NCBI GenBank assembly: GCA_025738555.1
Contig: JAOVFP010000005.1
Coordinates: 3,968,001-4,032,000 of the forward strand
Direction: 5' to 3'
Length of the DNA: 64,000 nucleotides
Source of the DNA: Cyathus striatus
Lineage: Eukaryota > Basidiomycota > Agaricomycetes > Agaricales > Nidulariaceae
Under the pieces are notes generated by a model, which saw only the letters and a list, made by a program, of their open reading frames with translations, ran no database searches and had not been told where the DNA came from. The first letter of the stretch is position 1. Every line of letters starts with the position of its first letter. This document shows, piece after piece, positions 23,728 through 35,631 of this stretch. Made by a program: the position numbers and the translations under genes.

Positions 23728-24044
23728 CGAACGCGTCCATAGCCTGCTGTCTCTGTACTGTACGCGTTGTTGCTTAGTGCACGCCCAACGAAAGCAACGC
23801 CAGTGTGTGCTTGATTTTGTTGCTCTCCCGAAAAGCAGGCCAGCTGTACGTAAACGCCGTCTCAATGGAAAATAAACCAAAAAATAAGGTTGCTAGACTG
23901 AGTCTAGAGAAGATGGGGACGAGGGGCGATCTGGGACTGGCCGGTCTTCTTAATATCATTTTTGATGGTAATATCAGCAACCCTGTCACATGACTGACGC
24001 GTCTGAATTATCACGCTACTGCTTAGTCTGCTTTCCATAATGAT
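23728..24044. promoter_or_regulatory. Divergent promoter of the Crb2-like gene and a membrane protein
   Basis: Contains TGACTGACGCGT at 23991-24002, the same 12 bases as upstream of RAD54 and in the same orientation relative to its gene. It is 264 bases from the Crb2-like start and 43 bases from the opposite gene. Confidence 0.45.
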
Positions 24045-24986
24045 ATGCCTCCTTTGATATGTCCTCTCTCTTGTCTCCTGCACCAGCTTGGCCCTTATTC
24101 TCCTCAGCCCGGACCGATAACAAAACTCGAGCACTGTAGTCTTACGCATATATCCACCACACCTTCACCTACAACCCCATTGACCGTGCCATACATCTTG
24201 CCTTCTACTTTGCTTTTGCCTTTCTCTTCAACACAGACTTCGTCTTGGAGCAATGTAGAGATCAATCAAACCACTATTCAAACCGAAACCCGACGTCCAT
24301 CTGCAACGCCAGGGAACGAGATTAAACATTCGCACCAAATACCTATGCCCATTGTCATTATCGTCCCAATCGCTGTCACCGTTTTTCTTCTTGGAATCAT
24401 GACTATTGCAATTCGAGCCGTTCGTCGGAAGTCCTCTCGTGATGGCATATCTGTCTATAGAAACAGAAATCTTTACAGTGGAAACTCCTCGCTATTTGGA
24501 GGCGAAACCTTGCAAATCCGACCTTCTGCTTCTTCACATCACAGCAATCGAGAGTTGGTATGGAACAGAGATACAACGTTAGAGGTAGGGACCAGGATAA
24601 GTGAAGAACACAGTGCTGCAGGTGGCAGTGAACTCTACAATGCCCACAAAGTCACCTCACCTGCTATCTCCCATGCAGAGATTGATTCTCCGGCGATTTC
24701 TACCGCAGATGAATACACATTGAACAGCGCTAGTCCAGGCCGAATGCGTATCAAGTCCTTTTACTATACGTTTCCTCCTCGCTCGCCCTCGTTCTTTGCA
24801 GCGCGTACTTCTTCTGTTCTGATGCCAGACCTGAGCACTCCTCTCCAAGATGAGGTAATAGCCTTGACGCCCATTCCGATGACGAAAACAGAGTCGCAGC
24901 GTGGTAGGGACATGACCGCATTACAGACCGCACTTGGATTCCCCGAGGTTCAAGTTGCTTCGCCGATGGATTATTCTCAGCAGTGA
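24045..24986 (+). CDS. Single-pass membrane protein, unknown function
   Basis: An uninterrupted frame of 313 codons. The N-terminal 110 residues are Ser/Thr/Pro-rich (TPSPTTPLTVPYILPST, TQTSSWSNVE), as in heavily O-glycosylated ectodomains. One strong transmembrane helix, PMPIVIIVPIAVTVFLLGIM, is followed by the basic stop-transfer stretch RAVRRKSSR. The cytoplasmic tail is polar with repeated SPAIS segments. This layout is common in fungal cell-wall sensors and adhesin-like proteins (Mid2/Skg6 style), but no specific family is recognised. A clear N-terminal signal peptide is not obvious from MPPLICPLSCLLHQLG, so the true start could differ. It shares a 317-base promoter with the Crb2-like gene. 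Confidence 0.6.
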   Translation: MPPLICPLSCLLHQLGPYSPQPGPITKLEHCSLTHISTTPSPTTPLTVPYILPSTLLLPFSSTQTSSWSNVEINQTTIQTETRRPSATPGNEIKHSHQIPMPIVIIVPIAVTVFLLGIMTIAIRAVRRKSSRDGISVYRNRNLYSGNSSLFGGETLQIRPSASSHHSNRELVWNRDTTLEVGTRISEEHSAAGGSELYNAHKVTSPAISHAEIDSPAISTADEYTLNSASPGRMRIKSFYYTFPPRSPSFFAARTSSVLMPDLSTPLQDEVIALTPIPMTKTESQRGRDMTALQTALGFPEVQVASPMDYSQQ

Positions 24987-25636
24987 GTAGATGTAGATCC
25001 AATAGCCAGTAAGTGTGGGGGGCCCACCCCTTTGACATGAAATCATCGGCATGAATAAGTAGCAGAGGTTAGCAATGGACGTGGAATCGATAAAACAGGA
25101 TGCTGGATAAGGAGAACACCTACTGTACTTATTTTTGGCTGGGTGACGTCGAGACATCATAGATCCATGTGTTATTTTTATTGCGTTTGAAATAACGTGT
25201 GCGAAGAATCGGGCCCGCAGCAGAAGCTTGGCCGAAGGGTAGGTGATAGATCCCGTCGTGGGTGAAGGAAGACAAGCAGGTGGTAGTAGTGCCAGTGGGG
25301 AATGAGATGGTGATAGGTGGGGGGGAGAGAAAGGTAATTGAATAGATATGGATTGAGACAAGTCAGAAGTAGGGGAATCAAAAAGGAGTTTGTGGCTGCG
25401 CGGGTGCCAAGCAACGGTCAAGAAAAGCCACAGCATCAAGTCATCAAGTATTCTTCCAGCGCAATACTAATAACCAGCACCAGTCATCCAATGCTACTTC
25501 CTCCGTTGCTTCTACCACTACCTCAACTTAATAATCTCCTGACTCCCCGCTCCAGGCAGCTTGGTCTGTCTCTCTATTTACCTAATGTCCAAATACCCTC
25601 ACCAGTCATCCCTTCACCTCTCTCTCAAGGCCCTCA
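24987..25636. other. Intergenic stretch, no gene recognised
   Basis: 650 bases with several G-rich and pyrimidine-rich runs. The open frames present show no recognisable protein character. It probably holds the 3' end of the membrane protein transcript and the nucleotide-sugar transporter promoter. Confidence 0.45.
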
Positions 25637-27062
25637 ATGGCACCCCCGACGACACCGACGACCTCGCCCTATCTAATAATTCCTCCCTCATCCCCTGCCT
25701 TCGATATGGGGCATTCCTCTCAAGTACATCTCGTACGTCTTCGCTGCACTTTGAACCTCGCTCCTTACTTATGCATTCCCAAGTTTGGTGACTCTGGCCG
25801 TTCAAAACTCTGCTCTGACCATTATCATGCACCATTCACGCGTTTCAATGCCCCCCTCACGCGCTTATTCCGCAGCAACTGCGGTTCTCATGAGCGAGAT
25901 TCTCAAAGGATTCATTTCTCTTGTCATTGCGTTTGCGCGCATAGACCCCTCAACCCAGTCCTCGTACGCGCACGAGTCAGTGCAGGCGCTGTCCTTGCCC
26001 GGTCGCGTTAGGAGGCTTTACCGGGATATCTTCAGCACTGATTGCTGGAAGCTATCTATTCCTGCTATCCTTTATGGTACGTGCATTTTCATCCCCCCTC
26101 CCCCCTATCCGTTTTCCATCCCTTTGACAATCTGCCCTTTAGTCATTCAAAATAATCTACAATACGTCGCTGCCTCCAATCTTGATGCTGCAACTTTCCA
26201 AGTCACATACCAAATGAAGATTCTCACCACCGCTGCCTTTTCCGTCCTTTTACTTCGCAAAAAGCTCTCTTCGGCGCAATGGCTATCCCTCCTATTTCTC
26301 GCTATTGGGGTTGGAGTTGTTCAGATTCAAGCCGGCGCTGCGACTCATGCTACCGTATCTGATGCTCTCCAGAACGGCATGAATCCCATGAAGGGTTTTT
26401 TGGCCGTAACGGCCGCATGTTTTACTTCCGGGCTTGCCGGCGTGTACTTTGAGATGGTTCTAAAGAATTCCCAAGCCGATCTATGGGTCAGGAACGTTCA
26501 GTTATCACTGTTCTCGCTCCTTCCCGCCCTTGCACCCATTCTCATTGCCCATCGCGACAAAGAATTGTCGTCTCCTAACTTTATATCTAGCCTGTTCCAT
26601 AACTTTGGTGTATGGGCATGGGCAACTGTTTCCGTCCAAGTGCTGGGCGGTCTGGTCACAGCTATGGTCATCAAGTACTCTGATAACATTCTCAAGGGCT
26701 TCGCCACTAGCTTAAGCATCGTTATATCATTCCTCGCCTCAGTGGCCTTGTTCGACTTCAAAATGACGTTCACATTTGTGCTCGGTTCAGCCATTGTCCT
26801 GATAGCCACTTGGTTGTACAACCAACACCCGAAGCGGTCGGGATACTTGTCGCTGAAGGACTCCATATCATGGAACTGGATGCGCGGCGAGAAGATCAAG
26901 CACGTGGACTCTCCGATTGTGGTTCAACCACAGTTTTATGGCAGATTAACAGCGGTTTCATCTACCAGCTCGTTATCATCCCTTGCGAATTCTCTTGTGA
27001 TTACCCCTCCACTACCGGATACGGATGGAAAGGAATCTACGAGAATAAACTTTGTTCGGTGA
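25637..27062 (+). CDS. Golgi nucleotide-sugar transporter (SLC35A/UDP-galactose type), apparent frame break near 5' end
   Basis: The first exon gives MAPPTTPTTSPYL. Introns lie at 25733-25783 and about 26067-26143. After the first intron the protein is a textbook SLC35A member: GIPLKYIS-LVTLAVQNSALTIIMHHSR, then AATAVLMSEILKGFISL, IQNNLQYVAASNLDAATFQVTYQMKILTTA, GFLAVTAACFTSGLAGVYFEMVLK, and late VIKYSDNILKGFATSLSIV with DFKMTFTFVLG. About ten hydrophobic helices are visible. These proteins exchange cytosolic UDP-sugars for luminal UMP to feed glycosylation. The ATG frame and the GIPLKYIS frame differ by one base: they join only if the GGGG run at 25708-25711 held three G, and no ATG exists in the downstream frame before the intron. 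So this is either a one-base assembly error or a broken 5' end. Confidence 0.87.
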
Positions 27063-27355
27063 CCTTTATATATATATATATCTTTCGATTTTGTTCTTGG
27101 ACACCTTTTTGTGGAGGCTACACTATCATAATTCCACCTATTTTATGACTTTATACCTACATGGGCATTAGTATTGGACACCTTTTTACTTATAACGAAA
27201 GGACTCGACATATACAAGCGATAAAACTTTAACACTCGGACTTGCAGCACTAAGCACGATATTCATAGCGGCTTGATATACACGCAGGTAATTAAAGTTA
27301 CAATATTTTGACAAAGTAAAGTATATAAGTACATGCGTACTTACAGAACCGGGTA

Positions 27356-30300
27356 TTATTGCCCTCTTGTCTCCAAACCTCTCTTAATTGCTGTATTTTA
27401 TAAGGATTAGATGCGTAAAATGATGCAAAACCGACACTTCACTGACCTTCACAAGTATCTTTCGCATCACCAAACAGCATCTTAGTTCCGGGCATGTAGA
27501 ACATAGGGTTTGGAACGTCAGCTGCGGAGGTTCGCTTGATTAGTATGCACTACTAGCAGCTATCCAAAGAGAGATATTACCGTAGCCACTTGCCAATCCT
27601 CTCTTCATTACAATCACTTGTTTACTCTTCCAGGCGTGCAACACTGGCATTCCCTGTAAGTTATATCAGCATTGTGCGTCTAACATTGTTGAAATCATGT
27701 TCTACAGCAATAGGAGAACCCGGCTCTAGCGCAATGGGATTTACAGTGTCGTTTGCCCCAATTACCAAAGTCACATCAGTGTCTTTGAAATCGTCGTTGA
27801 TTTCGTCCATTTCCAAAACGACTAAGTTGTATGTCAGTACCTCATACTCACACAGGCAGAGTCGCCAGAACATACTGTCATACGGAACGGAAGCTTCAGC
27901 CAAAAGCACATTGCACTGTCCGGGCATGCGACCAGCGACGGGATGAATGGCAAACTAGAATGTAGAGCGTTGAGGACCAGATTAAAATATCAGATCGCAG
28001 TTGTTGTATACATACTCGGACATTGACTCCTCTGGATCGTAGCATCGAAACAATTTCTGAGATAGCATATTGAGCTTTTGCCACCGCCATTCCATAACCA
28101 ACCACCTAAAGAATAGCGCAATGCTTCTCAGACACTTATTGTATGGTTAAATCGAGAAACACACATACTAATATGACATTATCTGCGTTTGAGAGTGCTT
28201 CAACTGTATCATCCACGGTAGTCTTGGTAATTGTGCCCTCGATCTTATGTGCTTCTGTTGCAGCGGGGGCACTGATACCACCAAACAGAACGTTTGTCAG
28301 GGACCGATTCATGGCCACGCACTACATGATCATGAGTCACGTGTTAGTGTTGTTTATTCAGAAAAGTACTGTCTAAGTACCATGATATACGATAGAATGG
28401 AACCGCTAACTCCAATCAAAGATCCTACGGTTACAAGTAGCGGATTATCCAACATGAAGCCTATTCAAGAAAAGTGAGATTTGACAGAAGCTTGTTAATG
28501 GCATGGTAAACAGTTTACCTTCAGCCACGAGGGCGAAGCCACTTGGTCATATGTTCATTGAATATTTGCTCAGAAAGGTGCATGGTACTCACGAATATGC
28601 ATTCAATACAGTTATAACAACAGCTAAAAATCTATCAGTAAATGAAAGCCGTATATAAGCAATAGAATACGTACGCATGTCTGCACCCCCAATAGCAGCA
28701 GTTGTTGTGAACCCTTTGATAAAACTTAGTATGGTACTAGCACCAAGGAACGACGCTGCAACCATTGGAGTGGATGGTGCTGTCGACAAAAACCCAGCCA
28801 TAGTAGCAACATTAGCCCCAAGCAGAGTGCTATTAATAAGATGTTTTCCTGGAAGAGCCAGCGGACGACTAGACATCTTTGCAGCTAGTTTTAAAAATGC
28901 AACAATGGACCCAGTAAACGTAATTCCACCAATTACGACACCCAAGTAAGCCGTAGTCAAATGAAGCATCGATAGATGCGTGGTATCAGCCAGGACGCTA
29001 CCCACACTTGTCAGCACGGCTGAGAGGCCAACGATCGAATGAAGCATTGCGACAGTCTGTGGTAGTTCCGTTGCAGTGACCCGCCTACCAATGACAGTGC
29101 CGAGAAGACCCCCAATTGCGGCGAGACCTGCAAATTGACCAATAACTTCCGGAGGGAAACCAACCGCCACCAACGATGCTAATACACCTGAACCAACACC
29201 GAGAATACCTAAAGCATTTCCTTGCCTAGCAGTTGTCTGAGAAGCCAGACCAGAAAGCGAGCCTGTTAAATGTAAGCACCATAGCGAAATGAAAATATGG
29301 TTCAACTGACAGATACAGAGAATACTGCTTGTCAAGTAGCCTGCTTGAACGAGTCCAGCCATACCAGTGTTTACAGCGGCCAAAAACCCTCCCGTAAACA
29401 CAGTAGCAGGAATGGCGTATAGCCATGGATACTCAGGTGGATCAGTGGGTCCTATTGATACAATAAAATATATCACTAAATAAAGTCTAAGGCAAAAGAG
29501 TAACTGACGTTTGAACATGTCCAGCATACGCTTTGTGATAATGAAGCCTCCAGCTACATTAATGGTAGCCAAAAGAACTGCAGCAGCACCTAAGGCTTGA
29601 GGTATGGTATGAGGTACGAAGCCACCACCCATAACAAACAAGCCGGCCACGCCAACCTGTACAAATTAGAATAACAAGAACAAAGGATAGTTCTACACAC
29701 TTACAAGACCAGAAATAGCATTGGTAACAGACATCAGAGGCGAATGAAGCGCCGGAGCTACGCCCCAGACTACCCTAAAAATGCCATTGGTAATCATATA
29801 TGTACCAGTTATAGCTTCCTTACCTATAACCAACAAGTCCAGCTAGTCCAAAGGTGAAAAAATTGTCCATAAATGCTGTTCCAGTAGCTTTTCCCAAAGC
29901 GATAACACTTCCCATGCCTGCGGTTACAACAGATACTTCACGAGTGGCTTTCTGCCATGGAGTGATGGCAGTGACAGTAGTCTCTTCCACTTTGGCTGGA
30001 GTGGGAGAGGGAGCAGCTGGTGCTGGCATGGCACGTACAGGAGGTTCCAGCTGGTTGCCCTCGTGAACGACAATCGAGCCACGGACAACCTCGTCATCCA
30101 AATCAATGGCGAACTTTCCATCTTCGCCTAACGAAAGAAGGAATTTGGTGATGTTGTTCGAATAGAGAGTGGATGATTGAGTTGGAAGCCTTGACGGAAG
30201 ATCGGTATAACCTGAAAAGCACTAAAGCCATATACATGGCGAAAAAGTTAAGATAGACACGCACCTATTATGGTGACCCCGTTCTTAACAACAAGTTCGC

Positions 30301-31726
30301 CCGGACGCGTGGCTTCACAATTTCCTCCCGCTTCCGCTGCAAGATCTACGATAACTGAACCTTGCTTCATAGCAGCAACCATTGCATGTGTAATTAATTT
30401 AGGGGCTGGTTTTCCTGGAATCAAAGCCTGTTCATCTGTGTCGTTAGTAAAAAGAACCATCTAGAATTGACTGAAACGCACCGTTGTTATGATAATGTCG
30501 ACATCCTTGCACTGTTCCATGAAAAGTGCCATTTCAGCTTCAATAAATTCCTTGGACATGACCTTAGCATAGCCTCCTGCAGCGCCGCCTTCTTCCTCGA
30601 TAGAAACTTCAATAAATTCCGCACCGAGAGATTGAACTTGTTCACGAGCCGCAGACCTAGTATCAAAACCGCGAACGATGGCACCTAGTCTTCTAGCCTG
30701 AAGAATAATTGAGCATCAAGTATCTAAATATTTCTCAGAGTGATTTACAGTAGCGATTGCACTTAAACCAGCCACACCAGCACCAATAATCAAGACTTTC
30801 CCGGGAGGTATCTATTCTTGAATGAATAAATTTTCTGAAGGAAAACATTGCCATAGATTCGTACCTTCCTACGACAGATATCAATATCATCGACCGACAT
30901 CATTTGTGGGGGGGGAACAACTTACCCAGCTGCTGTAACCTGACCAGTTAAAAACCTTCCGAAATGATTGGATGCTTCTAAGACAGCTTTGTATCCGGCA
31001 ATGTTCGCCATAGAGCTAAACGAAGTGCTAAATAACATGTATACGTTGAATCGTGGAGATGATGAATACCTCAATGCGTCGAAAACTTGGGCACGAGAAA
31101 TGCGGGGTATTAAATCCATCTGGGATATGAAATAGGAACCTAGGAGACACATTGCGAAAAGTTGAAACTTACTGCAAAAGCATTAACTTTACGAGTAGCG
31201 AGGGCATCGACGATTTCTTTATTCTGTTTGGATAAAGGAAAGAGATAACGGTACTTCCTTCCTTGACGAGTTCGGCTTCTTGGTCCAGCAAAGGAGGGCG
31301 GACTTTGAGTAGAATATCAGAAGACGTAAAGATTTCTTCACGCGACACTAGGGTCGCTCCAGCAGCAGCATATTGCTGATCTAAGAATTGAGCATGTTCG
31401 CCGGCGCCTTTTTCAACGAGAACGTTTGAAAAGCCTTTCTTTCGAAGAAGAGCGACATTCTGAGGGACCAAAGCGACGCGTCTCTCGTTTGGAAAGATTT
31501 CGCGGGGCACACCGACCTTGAGGGAAGAGTATGGGATCCCGGTGAGGTCAGTGAAGGATTTCTTGGACGAGTCATCACGCAGGGAAACAGATGTGTGGAA
31601 ACACGAGCGACCTATTGAATAAAAAAGAGAGAAATGAGAAGATGAAAACGATGAAAACAGGAAATATGCACCTATAATGCGGTGCGAGACGGAGAGCACG
31701 ACGGAGAGCGGCCTAGTAGCAGCCAT
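27356..31726 (-). CDS. NNT: Mitochondrial NAD(P) transhydrogenase, fused alpha-beta
   Basis: Start ATG at 31726 ([16 protein letters not shown]), followed by an intron and [12 protein letters not shown], a typical mitochondrial presequence. A long run of exons ends at 27356 with [15 protein letters not shown]. Domain I (NAD binding) begins [18 protein letters not shown] and includes the later GARD-type loop region. Domain II membrane helices start at [12 protein letters not shown] and continue through [27 protein letters not shown] and [14 protein letters not shown] into the PntB part ([30 protein letters not shown]). Domain III (NADP binding) carries [32 protein letters not shown] sequence and ANDTVNP. 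The enzyme uses the proton-motive force to make NADPH from NADH at the inner membrane. The alpha-beta order and single-chain fusion match animal NNT. It is missing from baker's yeast but known in other fungi. Confidence 0.92.
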
Positions 31727-32316
31727 GACGGTGCTGCTAATGCCGGCAGGAGAGAGAACTAGTGATGGTAGTGGACAAAGGAGGATGATGTGGCAAGGTT
31801 GACTGAGAGGATCGGACTGGAGAGGTACTAGGCCCGGAGCTTCTATTCTAAGTGGAAGAGGCAAAGACCCTGGAAATACAGCAGACCATTTCAATCGTGA
31901 CCATGGAAAACTGGCGACCTCAATCAACCGGGACGTGCCATCTACGCGAGCACGTGATACCCCGCATTCCAAATCAGATCTGCCTAATTATAGACCTGTC
32001 TCCCGTGCAATGCATTTCTCTTCTGCATCCGACATGCGCCATTCGACAGCATTCGACTCGTCTGCCCTCTATTGGATCCTTTTTTAGATCTCCCTCGCTT
32101 TTATTCTTCCCGGAACGATCTCTATGATAGATATCACATATGTATTGTACACGACCGCCACATGCAAATTGTAGGTATCGACGCAATATCGACGTACTTA
32201 TCGTAGGTCAATCGTAGGCCCCACATCATTCTCGTAATTCTCCCAGGTACTGAGGTACCTACTGATGTTGTGATACTTCTGAAATCACTCCAGACCTGAC
32301 TTACCACTCGTCCACT
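31727..32316. promoter_or_regulatory. NNT upstream region
   Basis: 590 bases between the NNT start and the 3' end of the RtcB-like gene. An E-box CACGTG sits at 31951-31956, 225 bases before the NNT start. An open frame continues upstream of the NNT ATG, but without presequence character. Confidence 0.4.
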
Positions 32317-33982
32317 TCATTTTCTTCCTTCACTTAATTTCTGTGTCTTGAATGTTACGACAGGTCGGAACTTCACCACACCATGACAAACTCCATGCTC
32401 CACCATATCATCCACGACGCACTGGACGTCCTTGTACGCCTCAGGTCGCTCTTCTAACAATAACTTAGGGTCAGTGCATATCACCACTGACCCAAACGAC
32501 GTCGTCGTCAGACTAGATTTGTCTATGTTTTTCCCGGCATTACATTTCTGGCGTATCGGCGACCAGCTCCATGTGCCAGAGATTGAGCTATGAACTACTG
32601 TGAGAATTCTGCCATGTATCAGCCATTGAACGTCATCCTACCGTTGAGTTGCCCATCGCCAGTTGGTCGAAGTAACCAGGTATAATCACCTCGGCTACCA
32701 GGACATGGCACAATTCCTAGGTCAGCAGGCGCTGCTCCCTTTCGATGTACCCATAGCCCCTCGCTCCGCCCATTAACTGTGAGGTTGTGCTTCGTTGCAG
32801 AGTTGTGCGTCACATCCACGATTTTTTCGAGTTTCTGTATTGTTGCACTGGATATGTTATTCTTATCCTGCTTCTCCTCGTTCTCATTACCAGTTAGACA
32901 TTGTTTAATACGATGTGCAACCAGATCACGGTTTGCCACAGCCCATGTTACCGCATAATCGTGATCTGCCAGGTACTCGGACAAGTGCGGAGAGTCAGGT
33001 GAGATGTAGGGATTCGATTCCGTCTCTTTCTCCCTATCCAGAATGGATTTCCCGAGACCTCGAGAGCCTGTATGGACTTGACTCATCATCGTCAGCTAAG
33101 GTTGCACAAGCTAAACATATAAAGCCTTCCTACCCAAAAGATATACTTGTTTTTCTTCGATGCCCAAAGTGTTTACCACCGAGGCCTCGAAAACCTTATC
33201 GACCGCGCATATCTCGGCGAAATGATTTCCTGCGCCAACAGTTCCTAAGCTACTCTCGTCGAAAGGCGACGAGCGGTCAACTCCATATAGCGCAAGCCAT
33301 TCGGAAGTCGGCCCATCCCACGGTTCATCGAGGCCCGAAAGCAAACTGGCGAGCTTCTTTGGGTCCGACAAAGTGCGAGATGAGGAGGAAAGCCTGTACA
33401 GGCCAATACCGCATCCGACGTCTGAGCCAATTAGTGCTGGGTAGATTCCCTCTGCAGCAACCGCGCATCCTGAATAAATATAGATAGAGATAATCCGAAT
33501 ACAACCTCCGAACTTTATAGACTGTACCTATTGGGAACCTATCACCAGGATGAAGGTCGGGCATCCCAACAGCCAAGTGAACTCCTGGGAGTCTACTGAC
33601 AGCGTCCAGCTGTTTTATCGCCCTATCATCGATGAAGCTCTTTCCGCTGTTCAAAGCACTGTTATTCCAATATAATTCTATTAGGCAACTCAACGCACTC
33701 AATAACCCGAACCTCGCCTCGGATAGATGTCGCTGTGTGATCCGCATGAGGACCACTATACGGTTCTCCCTTACCCACCCAAACCTCGGAGGTCTGATCT
33801 GGAATAACCGCATCATCATCGAGGTGAATGCCACCTCTGAGAAAGACCGATGAAAGGCCTTTGACATTAAACTTGTTGCGGGCTGCACGAAGAATGCCTT
33901 CTTTATGGTGCTTCTTATCCACCAAAGGGAAGCGTCGACTTTGATCCTGATTTAAAATTATGTTCAAAGTATGTGAGGGCAT
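32317..33982 (-). CDS. RtcB-family RNA ligase, release-factor-H-coupled (RtcB2) branch, apparent frame break near 3' end
   Basis: Start ATG at 33982 (MPSHTLNIILN). Residues 15-70 (EGILRAARNKFNVKGLSSVF, then LRGGIHLDDDAV and VWVGKGEPYSG) look like a ubiquitin-like or KHA/doublecortin-like fold placed before the ligase. The ligase then runs AVSRLPGVHLAVGMPDLHPG, LIGSDVGCGIGLYRL (metal-binding Asp and Cys), SLGTVGAGNHFAEI and LLVHSGSRGLGKSIL (metal His), VDVTHNSATKHN, LWVHRKGAAPAD, PGSRGDYTWLLRP and SLAHGAGRRY (the guanylated His). All RtcB catalytic residues are present. The LVHSGSRGLG and HRKGAAPADLG wording matches the bacterial RtcB2 type rather than the human tRNA ligase. After ARNVMPGK the frame hits a stop, but one base further on, at the A5 run (32528-32532), it continues through TSFGSVVICTDPKLLLEERP to the expected end at 32317. 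Confidence 0.85.
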
Positions 33983-34354
33983 CCTATCTGCAGCACAAGA
34001 AGAGAAGCTTAAGGGAGGGAGCGTCGAAGGCGGCGCTGGTACGAAGAAATCAAAAGTTATAAATGCATTGTAAGGACGCTCTGAGTCAAATGGCGTCTGC
34101 AGTGCCGGTGTACCATGTTGAATAATAATGATTCAGATGAAGGATTGAATTCAAATTCCGCCTTAAATAAACTCAGTCGCACACACACCCAAGAAGTGTA
34201 TCCAATAATAATATAATCATACAAGCAACATATCTCAAGCAATGGTACAGCATAAAGGGAAATCCTTCTCGGAAACCTGTGCATCCATCCCCGTAGGCCG
34301 ACTTTCATGTACAAGCAATTACAGATAGAGCTAAATTCACCGAGCGCCGAACAC
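33983..34354. other. Intergenic stretch upstream of the RtcB-like gene
   Basis: 372 bases; no gene or repeat recognised. It should contain the RtcB promoter and the 3' flank of the aldolase gene. Confidence 0.4.
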
Positions 34355-35631
34355 CTACTTGGCTATCTTCCCGCTCAGTTCACGCTCGAGTTTGACCAAC
34401 GCTTGCGTATGTGCGTGATCCCAAAGTGCCTGACCAGCGCCGGCATCAATAGGGAATAATGGTTTTCTAGGACTGCCACCGTAGCCGTAAAGCTTCTCTA
34501 GGAGGTACTTGGTTCCTGCAATGGAAGCCTTGGCAATGGTGAAGTCCGCGCGCGCTACAATTCCCTGAACCCGCTGGGCTTCAGGAAGTAACGAAAGATC
34601 CTTTTTCGAAGACTCTGCCAGCTCAAATAGTTTGGCAATCGAGTGCTGGATACCTCATCAGATAAAATACAATATCTCTGCAATACACGTCTTACAGGTG
34701 AGACATTTCCTAGACCAGTAATAGCACCGTGCGCACTGGCAAACGTAGACGGCACGAGGAAATCCGTAAACCCACCTAACACTAGGAACGGGGCGCTGGG
34801 GTTCTTGCGAGGATGCAATGACACAAATTCTTCACTCGACACCGCGTCAGCAATTCTCGTCAGTTTCCCAACATTGCCACAACTTCTCTCGCATTCAGCC
34901 ATGATTATTCCAAAGATCCCAAGTGCATATTCACTTACGTGAGTTTGACTCCACAAATATTGGAGCATTCAGTGGCAAGTTCAGTAATTAAGTCGGAATC
35001 CAAGTCGATTCCTCCGCTTGCACCGGGATCTGATAGTAATGCTGAGGGTAAACGGGGGTCCAATATCGATCACAAGACTCACAGTTGTAAATCATTACGG
35101 GGATAGGACTCTTCTCTGAAACTTCAACCCAGAAAGCCTTCAGAGCCGCCTTATTACCCGCCAAGGCGCCAGCAAAGTATCCACTAGCGATAACGATAGC
35201 GTAGTCTGCACCTGCCGCAGCGGCTTCGGCAGTGAGTTCGATGGTCTCTCTGGTGCTTCCGGCACCAGTCCCAGCAACGATTGGTACGTTTAAAAGTCCT
35301 GCAGAATCAAGAGCCTTCCGCGCAACGTGAATCAATTGCGCTCTCTCTGCATGAGACAAGTGGATAGCCTCCCCCATGGAGCCGGCAATCAAAGGCCCAA
35401 CGCCAGCGCTAGCAACACGGACAACATGTGCTTCGAAGGATGGAATATCTGCAAACCAGAGGTGCTCAGAATAAACCCCAAGCCATACGAGTGTAAAAAC
35501 GGAGGAATCGACCCACCTAAATCCTCAGAGTCTGGTAGGAAGAAAGAAGGAATGGGAGCATAGACACCGGGCTTTAAAGGGCGAGATGCTGAATGAGAAC
35601 CGTTTACACCGTTCACGCCGTTGGCTGCCAT
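34355..35631 (-). CDS. DHDPS-superfamily class I aldolase
   Basis: Start ATG at 35631 (MAANGVNGVNGSHSAS). The TIM-barrel enzyme shows the family landmarks in order: GVYAPIPSFFLPDSEDL, then LIAGSMGEAIHLSHAER (the GxxGE substrate loop), VPIVAGTGAGSTRETIELT, AAAGADYAIVIASGYF, PVMIYN-YPGASGGIDL with the tyrosine of the catalytic triad, and ICGVKLTCGNVGKLTR with the Schiff-base lysine. The C-terminal helices end in LVKLERELSGKIAK. Fungal members of this shape include 4-hydroxy-2-oxoglutarate aldolases and the 2-keto-3-deoxy-L-galactonate aldolase of the D-galacturonate pathway; fungi make lysine by another route, so a true dihydrodipicolinate synthase role is unlikely. Which substrate is used cannot be read from the sequence. 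Introns near 35515-35430, 35090-35010 and 34945-34890 were inferred. Confidence 0.85.

Noticed and set aside
24921..25439. 172-codon minus-strand frame between the membrane protein and the transporter
   Set aside because: It overlaps the end of the membrane protein gene, has low-complexity Ser/Pro/Leu composition and no family features.
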